A DNA stretch of 64,000 nucleotides from Gnetum montanum (taxonomy: Eukaryota; Streptophyta; Gnetopsida; Gnetales; Gnetaceae), in the NCBI GenBank assembly GCA_015680685.1, contig MNCI01004656.1:504718-568717 (forward strand), in the 5' to 3' direction. A program made the translations under genes and the position numbers. This document shows positions 48,881-61,417 of the stretch, one piece after another; positions within the stretch are counted from its first letter, which is position 1; each line of letters opens with the position of its first letter. The notes below the pieces were generated by a model that was not told where the DNA came from, did no database searches, and saw only the letters and a program-made list of their open reading frames with translations.

Positions 48881-51800
48881 AGACTATGAGCATCACATGT
48901 ATCATTATTTATAATGAGGGCATTAAAATCAACTATTTGAGGTTGTGATTCCTCTTTTACAATATTGGCAAATGTGAGCTTCAACTTAGATTATTTTTCA
49001 TTTTTCTTATTGAATTTCCTAGCCTATTACTTAGTCGTGACTTTTACTTTATGATTATTTGGGTTATCATAATAGTGATTTGTGTCATGATTGTTCTCTT
49101 TCCTACAAATATTAAAATACCTAGATGGTAATTAATTTTTTGATCATTTTCATTTTTCACTATCATTACATAAGAGCATACTTCAATGCTAGAGCCCTAG
49201 ATATTTATTTTAGCTTCTTCTTCTAACACCTTTGAACAAAGATTCATCATAATATATGTCTTTCTACCATTTTTTACTATTTGGTAGAAGACATCATATG
49301 AAAATGGAAGCACTTCAATAAATAGAACTTGATAGTATCATTTAACATTTGGGTATTCTATGCTTGAAGAATAACTTAAAATATGGAGATCTTTCAAATA
49401 GATGTTTTCCTTCTTTTAATCTCAAGGAATTTAGTTGATTTTGAAGGAATCCAATATTTACTTTATTTTTAACTTCAAATGTTTTCCAAGTCTTTTCCAC
49501 ATCTTGAATGTAGATTCTTATTTTCCCACAAGATACACAAATTCTCTAGACATGGTTAAGGCTATGAGCATAAACACCATTTTTTTGTTATCATCCATCA
49601 TAATAATTTCTATTAAAATTTCCTTGAGGCCATTTCCCTATAGGAGAAATCTCATCTGTAACTTTCATACATTCTAATTTGAAGCATTTAGGATTTGACT
49701 TTCAAGAAATAGTACATAGGCTATTTTCTTCATCATAGCTATATAAAAATTATTTTTGCTAATTCTTCTTAAAAACCACTCTCAACATAGGAGCACTCAT
49801 CATCCTACATCAATATTAAATTAAGTTTCTAGGATGTTTGGTGGAGTAACCCTTGTGAAAAAAGAATGGAAATTATGAATCATACTATATGCATTCATGC
49901 TCAATTTGTGAAGATTATTTAAGCTATATGAAATGACATGTCTTAAAGTTAAACTATCATAACTGAACATAATACAAAAGAAACAATTAACAACCATTAT
50001 TAAAAAATTTAATTACAAGTTAATTAAGATATTAATTACTTTTACACTATGATTGTGATATGAGAACAATAATGATAATGACCATGATAATAATGAAATT
50101 AATGAAATAGAAAAAAAAATGAAGATTTTGAATATCATTAACATATTTTGGTTGACTATGATGGGATTTGAACTTGTAACCTAAGAGTGGTATTTTTAGC
50201 TTTGCTAAAATTACAAATAAATATTTTTATTTTAAAGAAAGCAATTCTTTTTGGATTTTATTAGGCATGGTAGTTTTATCTTTAAAAGAGCATGTTAGCT
50301 AGCCCATAGTAGAAAATAAAATATATTTTTGATTAGTGGAACTAGTAGTTGAAGATGTGATCACAAAGTATCGAATTAACTTAAGGTCTATAGTGAATTC
50401 TGATTTATTTCTCTTTGTGTGGGATAATCTAATGAAGAGAAGGTTTTATTATTTTTGTGTTTAGGGTAGTAAATTGACTCTTGGAATTTGACATATCTCT
50501 CTCAATATTATGATTTCTTTTCTAGTGGCTTGGTAGATGTGTGTATAAGAGCTTCGTCAGTTAGGAATTTTTCATTGTTTTATCTAGTAAGGGTTTTACC
50601 ATATATTTTCTTCCATTGATTTGGATATAATAGAGTTGTGCATGTAAGTCTATAACCTTTTATAAGCTAGCTTGGATGTTTTTCACATTTGAAATTTTTG
50701 TGATTTGGTTAGTGAGCATTTAGTTTTGAATATTTTACGAAGTTATTGAAGTCACTATGAGGAAATCTTGAAAGTTATGAAGTTCTTATGACATTGATTG
50801 ATATCTTTGATTTACTCTAGATTTTTTTTCTTGATGTTTTAGAATTCATTACTTTAGTAATTTGGTTTTGTAATTTTGAAAATTGTTAATTTTAAAACCC
50901 TTATTCCTACTATTGAATTATATAAATGCAAGTTTTTGTGGATTTTTGTGTTGTGCAGTGCATGAAATCAATACGACTAATCCACTAACCTACCCTAGTT
51001 TAATTTTTTTAAAATTTTGGAACCTTTTTGGTCTAGTCAATTGGACTATAAAGAAGGAAAGAAGGGTTCAATGTTGATCTAGGTGACTGAATAATATGAT
51101 CTATTAGACTATGAAGCTTTTAAAATTATTTTTCATTGGATGATTTGCAAAGATTCTTAGGTTTTCTTGTTGAAAGAGGTGATGAAAAATGATAGGTTTT
51201 GTGTCAAGTTAACAATTTTGCTAATCTAGAAACAATTAAAATTTATTCCTAAAGAATTAATATTCAACAATGTGGAAACTTGAGAATACTAGTAATCCAA
51301 GCTAATAAATTGCATGGAAAGTAAATTGTATGAAATCTAAACTAAAATTAGTAAAAATGTTGTAATGTAAGAGGAATTAATATATATCTTTATTTCTATT
51401 CATAATTATACCTAAACATAACCACTCAAATAAGAACTCTCATAATTGTTACCAATTACACATTGGATGTTAGAAAGTAGGGATCCATTAAAAGTGTTCT
51501 AATTTTTTTCAAACTAAGGGAAAACCTTAGAGGATGATTTTTTATGATATTTCAACAACAAATTGAAGGATAATGAAGAACAATATGTATGGAGATCCAA
51601 AAGTTAAGTTTTATATAAAAATATAAATAAATAAATTACATGGATAAATGTAGTTAATTATGGACAAAAATTCCAATTAGAAATTCATTTTATGAAAAGA
51701 TTGGACAAAGAAAAATTCATCTCAAGTAATGTACAAAGGCTCCTACATAGTTCTATAAGTAGGTAATCCTTCCTCTCCTATGTATGTTGACGAAATTTCT

Positions 51801-52860
51801 TAATGAAGAAGATTACCTAATGATTTTAATGAATTAATAATTCAATGATGCTGATTAATGATTAATGAATAATTTCTTTACCATAGAATAAAGCTTGCTC
51901 TCTATTCTTACTTACTTTCACCATTCTCTTCAACATTTAAATAATCACTTTCAATAGAAGTCTAATAGTCAAATTTAGAGGCATTATTTTAAGCTTGATT
52001 TCACTAATCAAATGACATCCAATAGATGAAAGTTGTTGACTAGATGAATATTTAAAAGAAATTTCTAATAAGGCCAAGGTTAGTACAAGACTACAAGAAA
52101 TGATGCAGTTATGACTCACCACTATCTCACTATGGATTGGATCAACTAGCATTAGACAAATAATTAAGTATTTAGAAAATATTTTTTCAAAGTTAGTGTT
52201 AAATTAGCACCTAACTACCACTTAAATAAGTAGTGAATTATTTGTAGCACTACACTCATGCTAAGGTCATGCTCCAAGGCTTCACCAATTTTTGCCATTT
52301 TAAGTGTTTATGTTGCACTAGCATTATGGTAGCACTAAGGTTGTACTTTATAATAGTGTTGAAGTAACATTCCATTTGCACTTTCCTTGGATTCCTCTTT
52401 TAATATACGTGATGATAACACTATGACTTGAAGCTAGGTATCATTGATTTAGTGGCTCATCCATAGTCAAGTCACCTTCATTAACATGAGCTCTAGAAAT
52501 CCATGAATAGATCATGCTCATATTTAAATTAATATTTTTATAAGAAGCTTCTACTATTCAACACTCATTAATTGATATCAAAGCATTGATTATAGTCTAG
52601 GATCAAATATGATAATAGAAAAAGATATTTTGAAGTATCAAATGTTAATTTATCCCATGTTTTAGTGATCTAAAATGTAAAAGATGAAGAAGTGTGATCG
52701 AATGTTCATGTGTGAAAGGCACCTTCAAGATTTTGAATTTTGAAACATTATCAAAGAGAAGAGAAGCTGTTGTAGGTCCATTCATGAAATTTGGGATGTG
52801 TAGGAGCAAGGTTCAAGAAGTCAAAGGGAATATTTTATTAGCCTTAGATACATGAGCTTT

Positions 52861-52896
52861 GTCCCAAAAAAATGGGATTGGCTACATGAGTTACTT
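52861..52896 (+). repeat. Short dispersed-repeat tail-like segment
   Basis: TTGTCCCAAAAAAATGGGAT followed by TGGCTACATGAGTT. It resembles the widespread plant repeat tail word 'GGGGTCGGCTACATGAAT' with a short inverted pair CCCAA...TTGGG upstream. A related piece lies at 54916-54956. Confidence 0.35.
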
Positions 52897-54894
52897 TTCA
52901 TCATTCACTTCTATGAGGAGCTAGATCTTTGTCTAATGACAAGTCCTTGCTCATTTTTCATAGCAACTAGGCCTTGTGACCACTAGGCATCACATCTAGG
53001 GAATGCTCTAGCACCTACAAAATCTAGAAAAAAAAACTCACCCATACTATTTAGAAAGGTTTTACAACTAGCTGCCAACCTAATGCTAAGTCTCCTTCAT
53101 TTGTATCTAGGCTTGGGAATAATATTGGTGGAGTTAGATATTGGCATATACTTACTTAGAAAATAAACTAATAAGTCTTAATATAACCTCTTTGATAATA
53201 TGAAATTGTCTAAATTAATTTAAAGAAGTCCTCTAATGATTTAGTCTTAGTAATAATCTCACTACTAACATCATTTGTTACCTATATAATGCAAACTTTG
53301 GAAAAATAGGTCTTGTATATGCCTTACTACATACCATTAGAATCAATGATTGAGGGCTATGATTTTAGCTAAATTTTTAGTAGCACATGAACTTATAACT
53401 CAAAATCCATTCTAACGTTTGTTCTTGCGAGGTGGGGGTTAATAAAGAATACCTCATTACTACATGTAGAAGATCATCTCAAACATCTATAGTTCCCACT
53501 ACCAATTGAATAAAATTGGTTAGAATATATAATGTTTTGTTTTGTTTTTCTTTCATGTTTTTATTTACAAAAGACTTTTAAAATCACTAAAATTTTCACA
53601 AAATTCTAGCAAAATCTCATCTTGTACCAAGAATGATTGAAAATAATCATAAAATATTCAAAAGGCAAGTTGAGAAAATTTTCCACATATCTCAAAAAAT
53701 TTATTAAAAAATGGATAAATTGATTTTGATATAATTTCAATATAATTTCCATTCAAAAGAAATCTAAAATTATGAAAATTAGTATAATCTCAATTTAATG
53801 ATAAAATTAAATTAAATCTTTTTTTTTTTTTACTTTCATTCACTAAGACCTCTTCAATCTATCAAACTTGTTTTACAATCCTTTCTATTAATGTCTTTTT
53901 TAGTTTATAACTTAATAGTACCTAGTGGAATTGAACATGTGATCTAAAATTACCAAGGCAAGAGTCTTACCACTATGATAAACATTCATTATTAGTAGAA
54001 AATCATGTAATAGGAGGACATGAATAAAACCTATAACAAAGTAGGACAACATTAGCACTAGAAAAATTAAATATCTTTGTAGCCCTTCAAAATATCTATC
54101 TTTTTCCTTCTACTTTTCTCCCATAACTCTAGCAACATTGTCTTTCTTTCCTCCAAACTCATAAACTTTAAGCCTCATACAAATAAAAATAAAATATAAT
54201 GAAAGAGTAAGGACCTATTTATAGGATAGGAGAGTCACATGTAATGCAACACATATTGAAGGTACATGTAAGCATGCATGATTTCTTCTCTTCCATTGCA
54301 CACATATCCCTTCCTCTACAAATACAAAAATATGCATTTCCTACAATGTGTAATAGGCATAACATAAGGAAATATGGGCACTTATTCGAAATTGTACCTT
54401 ATGTTTGATTTTTTGGTATATTTAAATTTTCTTAAAACAAACATTGTAGTTTCGATTTAGATGAATCAAGGATTGAATTTAGTGTTTTTGAACATCCAAG
54501 ATACAATGATAAGGTCAAATCTTAAGTTTAATATCATTTAAGACATTTCATTAGGAAAACTATTTTAAAAGATATTTAGTTTTAATTTAAAAATTAGAAT
54601 TATAGTTTGATGAAAAAAAGTTACAAATGTAGGACTTGAATAATGTCCCAAGAATAGTATGTGTGTGTGTGGGTGGGGTGCATGGGTAGGAGAAGTAGGA
54701 TGTTGAAACCTAAAAATAATTGTAATATAAGTACACCCTAAGATATATAGTCCAATTATAACTTAGCATTGCCTACCGAAATCAAACCCATGACTTGGAG
54801 CTTTTAAATTAAGAGTCTTAAAACTAGGCTAACACCTCATTGTTAATATAGAGTGTTATATAATCAAATATGCATATATAGTACAGAATAAACA

Positions 54895-54956
54895 ATCATC
54901 ATCATCATCATCATCCTAACCTTATCCTAACAAAATGGAATCGACTATATAGATTA
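54895..54956 (+). repeat. (ATC)n run followed by dispersed-repeat tail-like segment
   Basis: Seven ATC units (54895-54915), then CTAACCTTATCCTAACAAAA and TGGAATCGACTATATAGATT. The order resembles 3' ends of some plant SINE/RTE-type repeats as I remember them. The call is tentative. Confidence 0.4.
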
Positions 54957-55594
54957 AACTATGCATCATCAAATATTCATCAACATGTAGGAAGACTTAT
55001 ATTTAGACGATTACATATTATAATTTTCCTAATTCTAAAAATCTATTTGACAAATTCTAGGTTATTGCATGGTGAATTCTCTCAGTGGTTTGTTGACCTT
55101 AAGGGATTTTAGCAGAGTTTTTGTAGTGGAAATTATTTTGGTGAGGAATGATATAAAGATGGAAAATACTAATATCTCTTAGACCATAGAGACTATGAAG
55201 AATTTGAGAGCTTTCTATTTTTTTACTTGATGTTTTACATCTCTAATGTTTTCTTTTGAAAGCTTGCAAGGAAAGTAGAAGTGCATACAGATGCTACTAT
55301 GTCAAATCATTTTCTTATTAGCATTTTTACTCTAGTATTAATTCTTCATCCTCTCAAAAGCATAAGAATTTTTGTATAAATGCTAATATGTTCATATAAG
55401 TTAATTTGAAAAATATTTTGAAGTCTTTATGAAATGTAGAAAAAAAGCCTACTGGTGATATTGGTTAGATTGACTAGTGGCAACAAACTACTTGTAGAGT
55501 TAAAAATTATGCTAGATGGTTTGGAAAGTAATCTGCTAAGTGTAAGCATCAAGTTGAAAAGGATCTTAGAGAATTTATAAAGAAAATAAAAATT

Positions 55595-57180
55595 CTTTTA
55601 ACTAGAATACTTTGATTTTGAAACTCAAAAAGGCTTGGCTAAAGCTTATTATGCTAAATAATATTGGGATACTGTTGAAGGCAAAAGTGCTCTCCCTAAA
55701 AGTTGGATGAATTGGCTAAAAATTGACAATGAACCTTGTAAGAAATTCTTAAAATTTTTAAAAGTAAATGGTTAAGTACCTAATCTAGAATAACTTTATA
55801 AAAATGATTCTACCATTAAAAATCCTTAGACTATTAATAATTTTTTAGCAAATCATTTTTCTTCTATATTTTCTTTTGAAGGTTTTAGTAAGAAATCCTT
55901 CTAGGCCTTTAGTATGCATATTCCTTACCTTATAATAAAATCACATCAAAGTACTCATGAAGTAAAATTATAACAAAAAAATCAAAGTAGCAGCCTTTAG
56001 TTTAGTAGATGGTATAACACTAGGTTTTGATGGTTTTTCTATTAAAATTTTTAAGAAGCATTAGAACATTGTTGGAGATGATCTCTTTAATGTTTTCTAA
56101 GAAGACATTTAAAAAGTTTCCCTTCATAAAAATATTAATAAAGGGATGATTTTTCTTCTTCCTAAGAATGGAGATCTTCAACATATTGGTAATCAAAGGC
56201 CTATTACTCTTCTTAACAATACTTGTAAAATTTTAGCTAAATGGATGAATTTCCAAATTCATAAGGTTATAAAAGATATAATCAAACTTGAGTAGACTAG
56301 TTTCGCTAAATGTAGACACACCTTAAATAATATTATTACAACATCTAAGAGAATGTAGTGGGCTTTTGATACTAAGCAAGACATTGCTTTTATTAAGTTA
56401 GATTATGTTAAAGATTATGACAAGATTGAATAGAAATTCTTATTTCTTATCTCTCTAAACTAAGATTTGGATGATTATTTTATTTAACTTATTTATACCT
56501 TGCTCATTGATGCTAATGCTTAGGTTACTACTAATTTTAGGTTAAGTTCCTTCTTTTTTGTTTAAAGGTTAGTTCATCAAGGTTGTCCTCTAGCCTCCCA
56601 TCTTTTTATTATTGCTACAAATTTTCTTGCAAATAATCTGCATTATGATCTATAAAAGAATTTCGTTAAGGAAATATTAATTGATGATCAAGGTATGCAA
56701 TTGCTTAACATGCACTTTGTAGATAATTCTTTTTTATGATCAATAATTATCTATAACATATTAATACTCTTTTAGCTAGTGTGAAGGATTACTACATGTT
56801 ATCTTACTCTTACATAAATTGGCAAAAATTTGTTCTTTATTGTAATGGTAATATTGATGAGTGGACTACTCTCAAGCCTTAGAAAATCTTGAATAAAAAT
56901 TTTGTTTTCAAAATTTTAAGAACACCTTTTTCTTTTAAGTCTAATATTACTATTTCGTGGAATTATGTGGTTGATAAAATTAAAAATAAGGTTGATAACT
57001 AGAAAGAAAAAAAGCTCATCCTTGCTAGCAAAGTTTTAGTTATTAAGTAAATACTTCAATCAACTCATTTTTATTACTATAGTTGTTAGGATTCTTTTAA
57101 AACTTCTTATGAGAAAATTGATTATATTATGCATTGGTTTCTTTGGTATACTAAGAAAATAAAAAAGGTGTTGATGCATA
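55595..57180 (+). pseudogene. LINE (L1-type non-LTR) reverse transcriptase remnant
   Basis: Translation in shifting frames follows the RT of a plant L1-type LINE in order: KGLAKAYYAK and KSALPKSWMNWLKIDNEPCK (region before RT), SLVDGITLGFDGFSIKIFKK, INKGMIFLLPKNGDLQHIGN, QRPITLLNNTCKILAKWMNF, FAKCRHTLNNIITTSKRM, IAFIKLDYVKDYDKIE (first catalytic Asp; family 'LDFEKAYD'), LVHQGCPLASHLFIIATNFL ('QGCPLSP'), then LNMHFVDNSF where the F-A-D-D box reads FVDN. The C-terminal region has SYSYINWQKFVLYC, NWKEKKLILASKVLVIK and IDYIMHWFLWYTKK. No endonuclease and no clear poly-A tail were found, so it is a fragment. Frameshifts and TAG stops break it. It does not belong to elements A, B or C. Confidence 0.85.
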
Positions 57181-58287
57181 ACTTTTCATCACACAAAAAC
57201 ACCCAAAAAAAGCTAGTTTTAAGAGACTATTGCCTAGGATGCCTCTCATATGGGTACTAAGTCCTGAGAATAGTCTCAGCTAGTAAGGGCAACATGACGT
57301 TTTAATACGTAAAAACTATCACATTCAATAATGTTGATAATTTTAAATAACTTTGACAAGGAAATTTAAATGAAATGACTATCCAAATTAATAAGGAAAT
57401 TTGAATAAAATAATTGTCCATTTCAAAAAATGAAGGTTTAAAGTAAGAGAGAAATTACTACAAATAGAGGTTTTTAATTAATAATGGTATTTCTTGACTA
57501 CATATGAAATAGTATGCAACAAAGATAAGATCTCAAAACTCTTGGAATAACAAATAAAGAAAAGGTTGAAACAAAATACTTAGCCCAATATAAAGCTTCA
57601 AATATAGTTGACAAGCTGAATAGCCTCTTGTGAAAGCTTGTCTACCTATGTCTCTAGGAAGCACACTTCCTCCAACAACTCTACACCATTAGGCTTCTAA
57701 ATCTGTTCATAGCTCCTTACCAAACTCCTTCCAAAAGTACCACCAAAATAGGTTCGTAATGGATTCAAAGAAAATATTTTTGGGAGTTTCCATCTCTAGC
57801 TAGCCAAAAGGGATCTCCCCTTCTATCTATCTATGGGAAAGGCTTTATCAGTTATGATTTCCCCCCTCTTTTTCTATTGTTACCTCACCTTCTACCTCTT
57901 TCCCTTTGTACCTGCACATAGAAGCACAAAGGAAAAAGCCCAACCACCAGAGGAGGAATAGAATATATTAAATGTTTCATTCTTTCTATATAAGAATTTA
58001 AAATGTATAAACATAATAATAATAATAATATTTTTCCTCTACCTTGCATGCTACTATCATTTTCTATGTGCATGTGTGACCACCATGTGCTTGTTGCCAT
58101 GACGCTACACTACATAGGTCAATCCTTGGGCCTAATGTTTTACACTCACACACTAGTTGAAAAAACCATTATCTATCACTTGTCTTACATCACCATCATA
58201 GTGATACCATTATGGCACTTTGTGACAATAGGCTACACAAGGCCATGATGAGTCATGCATCCAAAAATTGTTGAAACCTTATGTACA
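57181..58287. other. Non-coding DNA between LINE remnant and A2
   Basis: No coding trace recognised. An (AAT)n run lies at 58013-58030. The left end may contain the LINE 3' UTR, and the junction with A2 is at about 58288. Confidence 0.6.
58013..58030. repeat. (ATA)n microsatellite
   Basis: Six uninterrupted ATA units. Confidence 0.9.
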
Positions 58288-60325
58288 CTTTAAGGAGAAT
58301 GAACATGGAAGGAAGGCACTCCCCTTTTCATGCCTCATCAAAAAACTATGTCTAAGGGGAGGAATAAGCCACTATAAAAATAATGATGTCTAACATGCTC
58401 CATCTACTACCTAGATGAAGATGATCAAGGATAAAGTCCTTGCAAAAGTTATCCACAGAGAGGAGTAGCAACCACCACCTTGACCATCCACTCACTAAAC
58501 AGTGTAAGAAATCACTGCAACTTCTTAACAGTTGTGTGAGTTCTAAGAATGAATATTGAGTAAGAAAGAGCAACAAGTAGAAATGAGTGGTGGTGCTGCA
58601 TCTTTGTATCGGCCAACAATGAGTCACTTGAATGAAGTGGATCAAATAGTTAGCTAGATGGAGAGAGGTGGACCAATATTTTCAATCCAAAAAATGTAGT
58701 TGCTTGCAAGATCGAATCTTAGCACCCGATAGGTAATAGTATCCCTCTCGCAATAGCAGTAATTGCCAAAAGTCTCTAGGAACAGTACTACTTTTTCAAT
58801 GCACTTGGTGGAGGATGAGAAGGCAACAATTTTGATGATGCAACATTAGGGAAAAGAGACAATAGTGGAGGTGGTTGCTAATGGAATTGCTAAAATTCTA
58901 AATGCACCTAGAGCATCTATATGATACATCTTTTCATTTAAAGATGTGCAAATATATGTAGGAATAGTAAATGAAAAGTTGAATGCAACATAGCATGAAT
59001 AATTATTGGACTAATTGATCAAAACTAGGCAACCAATTCTAGATGTCTTCGACCTTCTGAACAACATAACTTCAACCTAGTTGGAGTTACTAGAAGAAAG
59101 AGGCAAGAACATCATTTTTTAGGGGCATCTTGAAATAGCCAAAGAGCTAAAGAAATTCTTGGCTATGGAGGTTGTTGAACTAAGAGCCTAAATTGCTAAT
59201 CCTACATTCCTCAACCTAGCAATAATAAAGGATGAAGCTCTTGAATAGCTTTATACAAGATTGAAATGGGTTGAGGGTGCGATGGAGATAGTGGTGTTCT
59301 ATCAATCCTTGGTAGAGACCACTTAGCATAAAATTCAGAAGGCCTTGGATCAAACTTGATATGAGAATGTACAATTAACCATAGAGAATCATTGCCTATG
59401 AAATGTTGATGCACAAAAATAGCAGGTGCTAGATTTCATCCATCAACAACAAGAGCAGCTAGCCAAAGTAAACATTAAGCTAATAATATTAATAGTATAA
59501 AATAGAAGCCTCTCCAGGTAGGAGGTTCATTCTCTTCGTCAAAATACTACAATCAAAGTAGCTGCTTGGAAATTAGGGGCTCTTAAATTTGAGAGAGTTA
59601 AAAATCACTATAGAGATCAAGTCGATCTACAAAAAGAAGTTAATCAAAAGCACATCTAGTTGGTGAAGGTAAAAGTAAATGAGATCCTCTGGAAAATCCA
59701 TCAAGGAAGAGAGATATAGCAACATATCTTTGATGGGATAGATGCCTACAACAAGGTGGAGATTTTCATGAAGGAGTTTTGGATTGAGAAGATGATAGAA
59801 TACATGGAGCTTGTCAATCTCTAATATGAAAATAGAGCTATAATGACTACTAGATGGCCATGACTTTTATTGGAGAAATAAGTGACTAGCTTGTACTTTT
59901 TGTACAAGGTATAGTTCAAGCACCATAAGGACACTAGGTTGAAGCTTGCAATGGAAAACATGAAACTCAAGGTTTTCAAGGTGAATTTCACTAATCAAAG
60001 ATCAATTTCCAAGAACTTGACGAAGAGGATGAACGACTACTAAGAGCTACAAAATGCACTCAAAAATTTTGATATCGAACACAAGCAATTCATTGCTTGA
60101 TTTATCAATGTGAAGGAGCTATTCCTAGTAATTCCCTATCTATGGACTGTGAATGATCCTTGGAGCAAGGAGAAGAAGATAAAGGAATTTTTGAATGCCT
60201 TTCACATTCCACTAGAAGTGGTAGTTGCATCAAGATAGCCATAGCCACCTCAACCACTTCATGCATCTAAAGCTAGAGAAGGTTCTTTAAAACCTCAAGA
60301 ATGTCCATTGCTTAGGACTATTTGA
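58288..60325 (+). pseudogene. Element A2 ORF3, copy 2 (coiled-coil protein, 3' part complete)
   Basis: Homologous to 9808-10784 from CTTTAAGGAGAA onward: RKALPFSCLIKKLCLRGGI and later LELLEERGKNII, EVVELRA and KLYTRLKWVEGAMEIVV-like heptads. It retains an internal 530-bp piece (about 58530-59063, with MSHLNEVDQIVSWMERGGPI-like and FSFKDVQIYVGIVNEKLNAT) that copy 1 lacks. It also has the C-terminal 500 bases lost from copy 1, with KLAMENMKLKVFKVNFTNQR and IPYLWTVNDPWSKEKKIKEF. The end is either the TAG at 60236-60238, probably a decayed CAG, or the TGA at 60323-60325. The LTR follows 230 bases later. Leu/Lys/Glu-rich heptads suggest a coiled coil. No transmembrane segment was seen, so it is not an obvious envelope protein. 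Many stops. Confidence 0.65.
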
Positions 60326-60553
60326 TCTTTTTAACCATCTTCACACTATTAAAGGATGTGTTATCCAATTTTTTTCAATCATGTTTTGGTGTTCAATTTT
60401 ATGTCATGAACACCATAATTTTGTAATCAATGTTGATCCATATACATGAGTACTTAGTTATTTTTTTTGTTGTGTCATGTATTAGTTAATAATCCATACC
60501 TTCCCAATTTTGTAAAGAACTCATGGATGAGTTTTCATTCAATCATGGGAACA

Positions 60554-61417
60554 TGATGAAGTGTCTTCAATTGACTACATCAATGAGATACCGTCGATGC
60601 GACCCTGCTGATGTAGGGTTTTCCATGTTGACATGTACCTGTCGATGTGGCATCCTAGCAGGTCTATAAATACGACATCCCATCTGTGCTAAAAAGAGTT
60701 AGAATTTTAGTTGCTAAAGGAACTCTTATGGTTTATTTCCATGAGAGATAGAATAATTTTCTAAGTACCTACACTAGGAGTCATGAAGTGTATAGATCTT
60801 TATTCGAGCACTATTGTACCTAAGCACCATAATGTGTGCAACAACAAAGATGAGCTTTTTGATAAAAATTACAACACTTGGACTAGCTTAATGATTTATT
60901 GTTTTCATTAATTAAAAATTAATTAATATAGAATAATTAATACTTTAAGTAATTAATTAATTAAGCTAAATAGAATAGCATACATAAGTATGACCAATTC
61001 GAGCATACATATAACACTTGGTAATCCTAGTAGCACTAACACTTGGTCATGCAGCAATGTTGTATGTGTTTAGGATGTGTACAAAAAGTGGGACCAGATG
61101 CTTATGTTAGGATAGTTAGTTATTAATTAGTAATTAAATTAGTTGAATTAGTTAATAAATTTATTCTTATTCTATTACCAACCTTAGGTAAACAAAATAT
61201 AAAAATAATAAAAATCATATGCCTCAATTAAACTTAACCATACAACTGAGCCTCACAAGTGTAGTTAGGAAGACAATGATTTTTCCATGATTAGATTCAC
61301 TTCCTATATTGAATCCTATATATAAGAATACTAAGAATCCATGGAATTCGACTGGATCATGCATGAACACCTTAGTGATTCGTATGATTGGGAATAGGGG
61401 TACCTCATTGCTCATCA
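60554..61417 (+). repeat. Element A2 3' LTR
   Basis: Starts TGATGAAGTGTCTTC just after a short purine-rich tract (ATGGGAACA) and ends CTCATCA, aligned with the end of the 5' LTR at 634. It is about 864 bp. It carries a TATA box at 60665-60672. The right 620 bp match 1-634. The start is set by the TG dinucleotide and the tract, so it is less certain than the end. Confidence 0.75.
60665..60672 (+). promoter_or_regulatory. TATA box of the element A family LTR
   Basis: TATAAATA in the context GGTCTATAAATACGAC, about 110 bases into the LTR. Confidence 0.6.

Larger units (their letters stand above)
48881..55594. other. AT-rich DNA without recognisable genes
   Basis: 6.7 kb of low-GC sequence. Short open frames have no recognisable motif. 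The minus strand at about 49260-48930 gives a loosely Gag-like run (SKVLEEEAKI, then a basic stretch), too weak to call. Simple repeats and two short relatives of a dispersed plant repeat tail are listed separately. Confidence 0.6.

Noticed and set aside
49435-49677. 80-codon Ile/Phe/Ser-rich frame
   Set aside because: AT-rich composition alone explains it; no motif.
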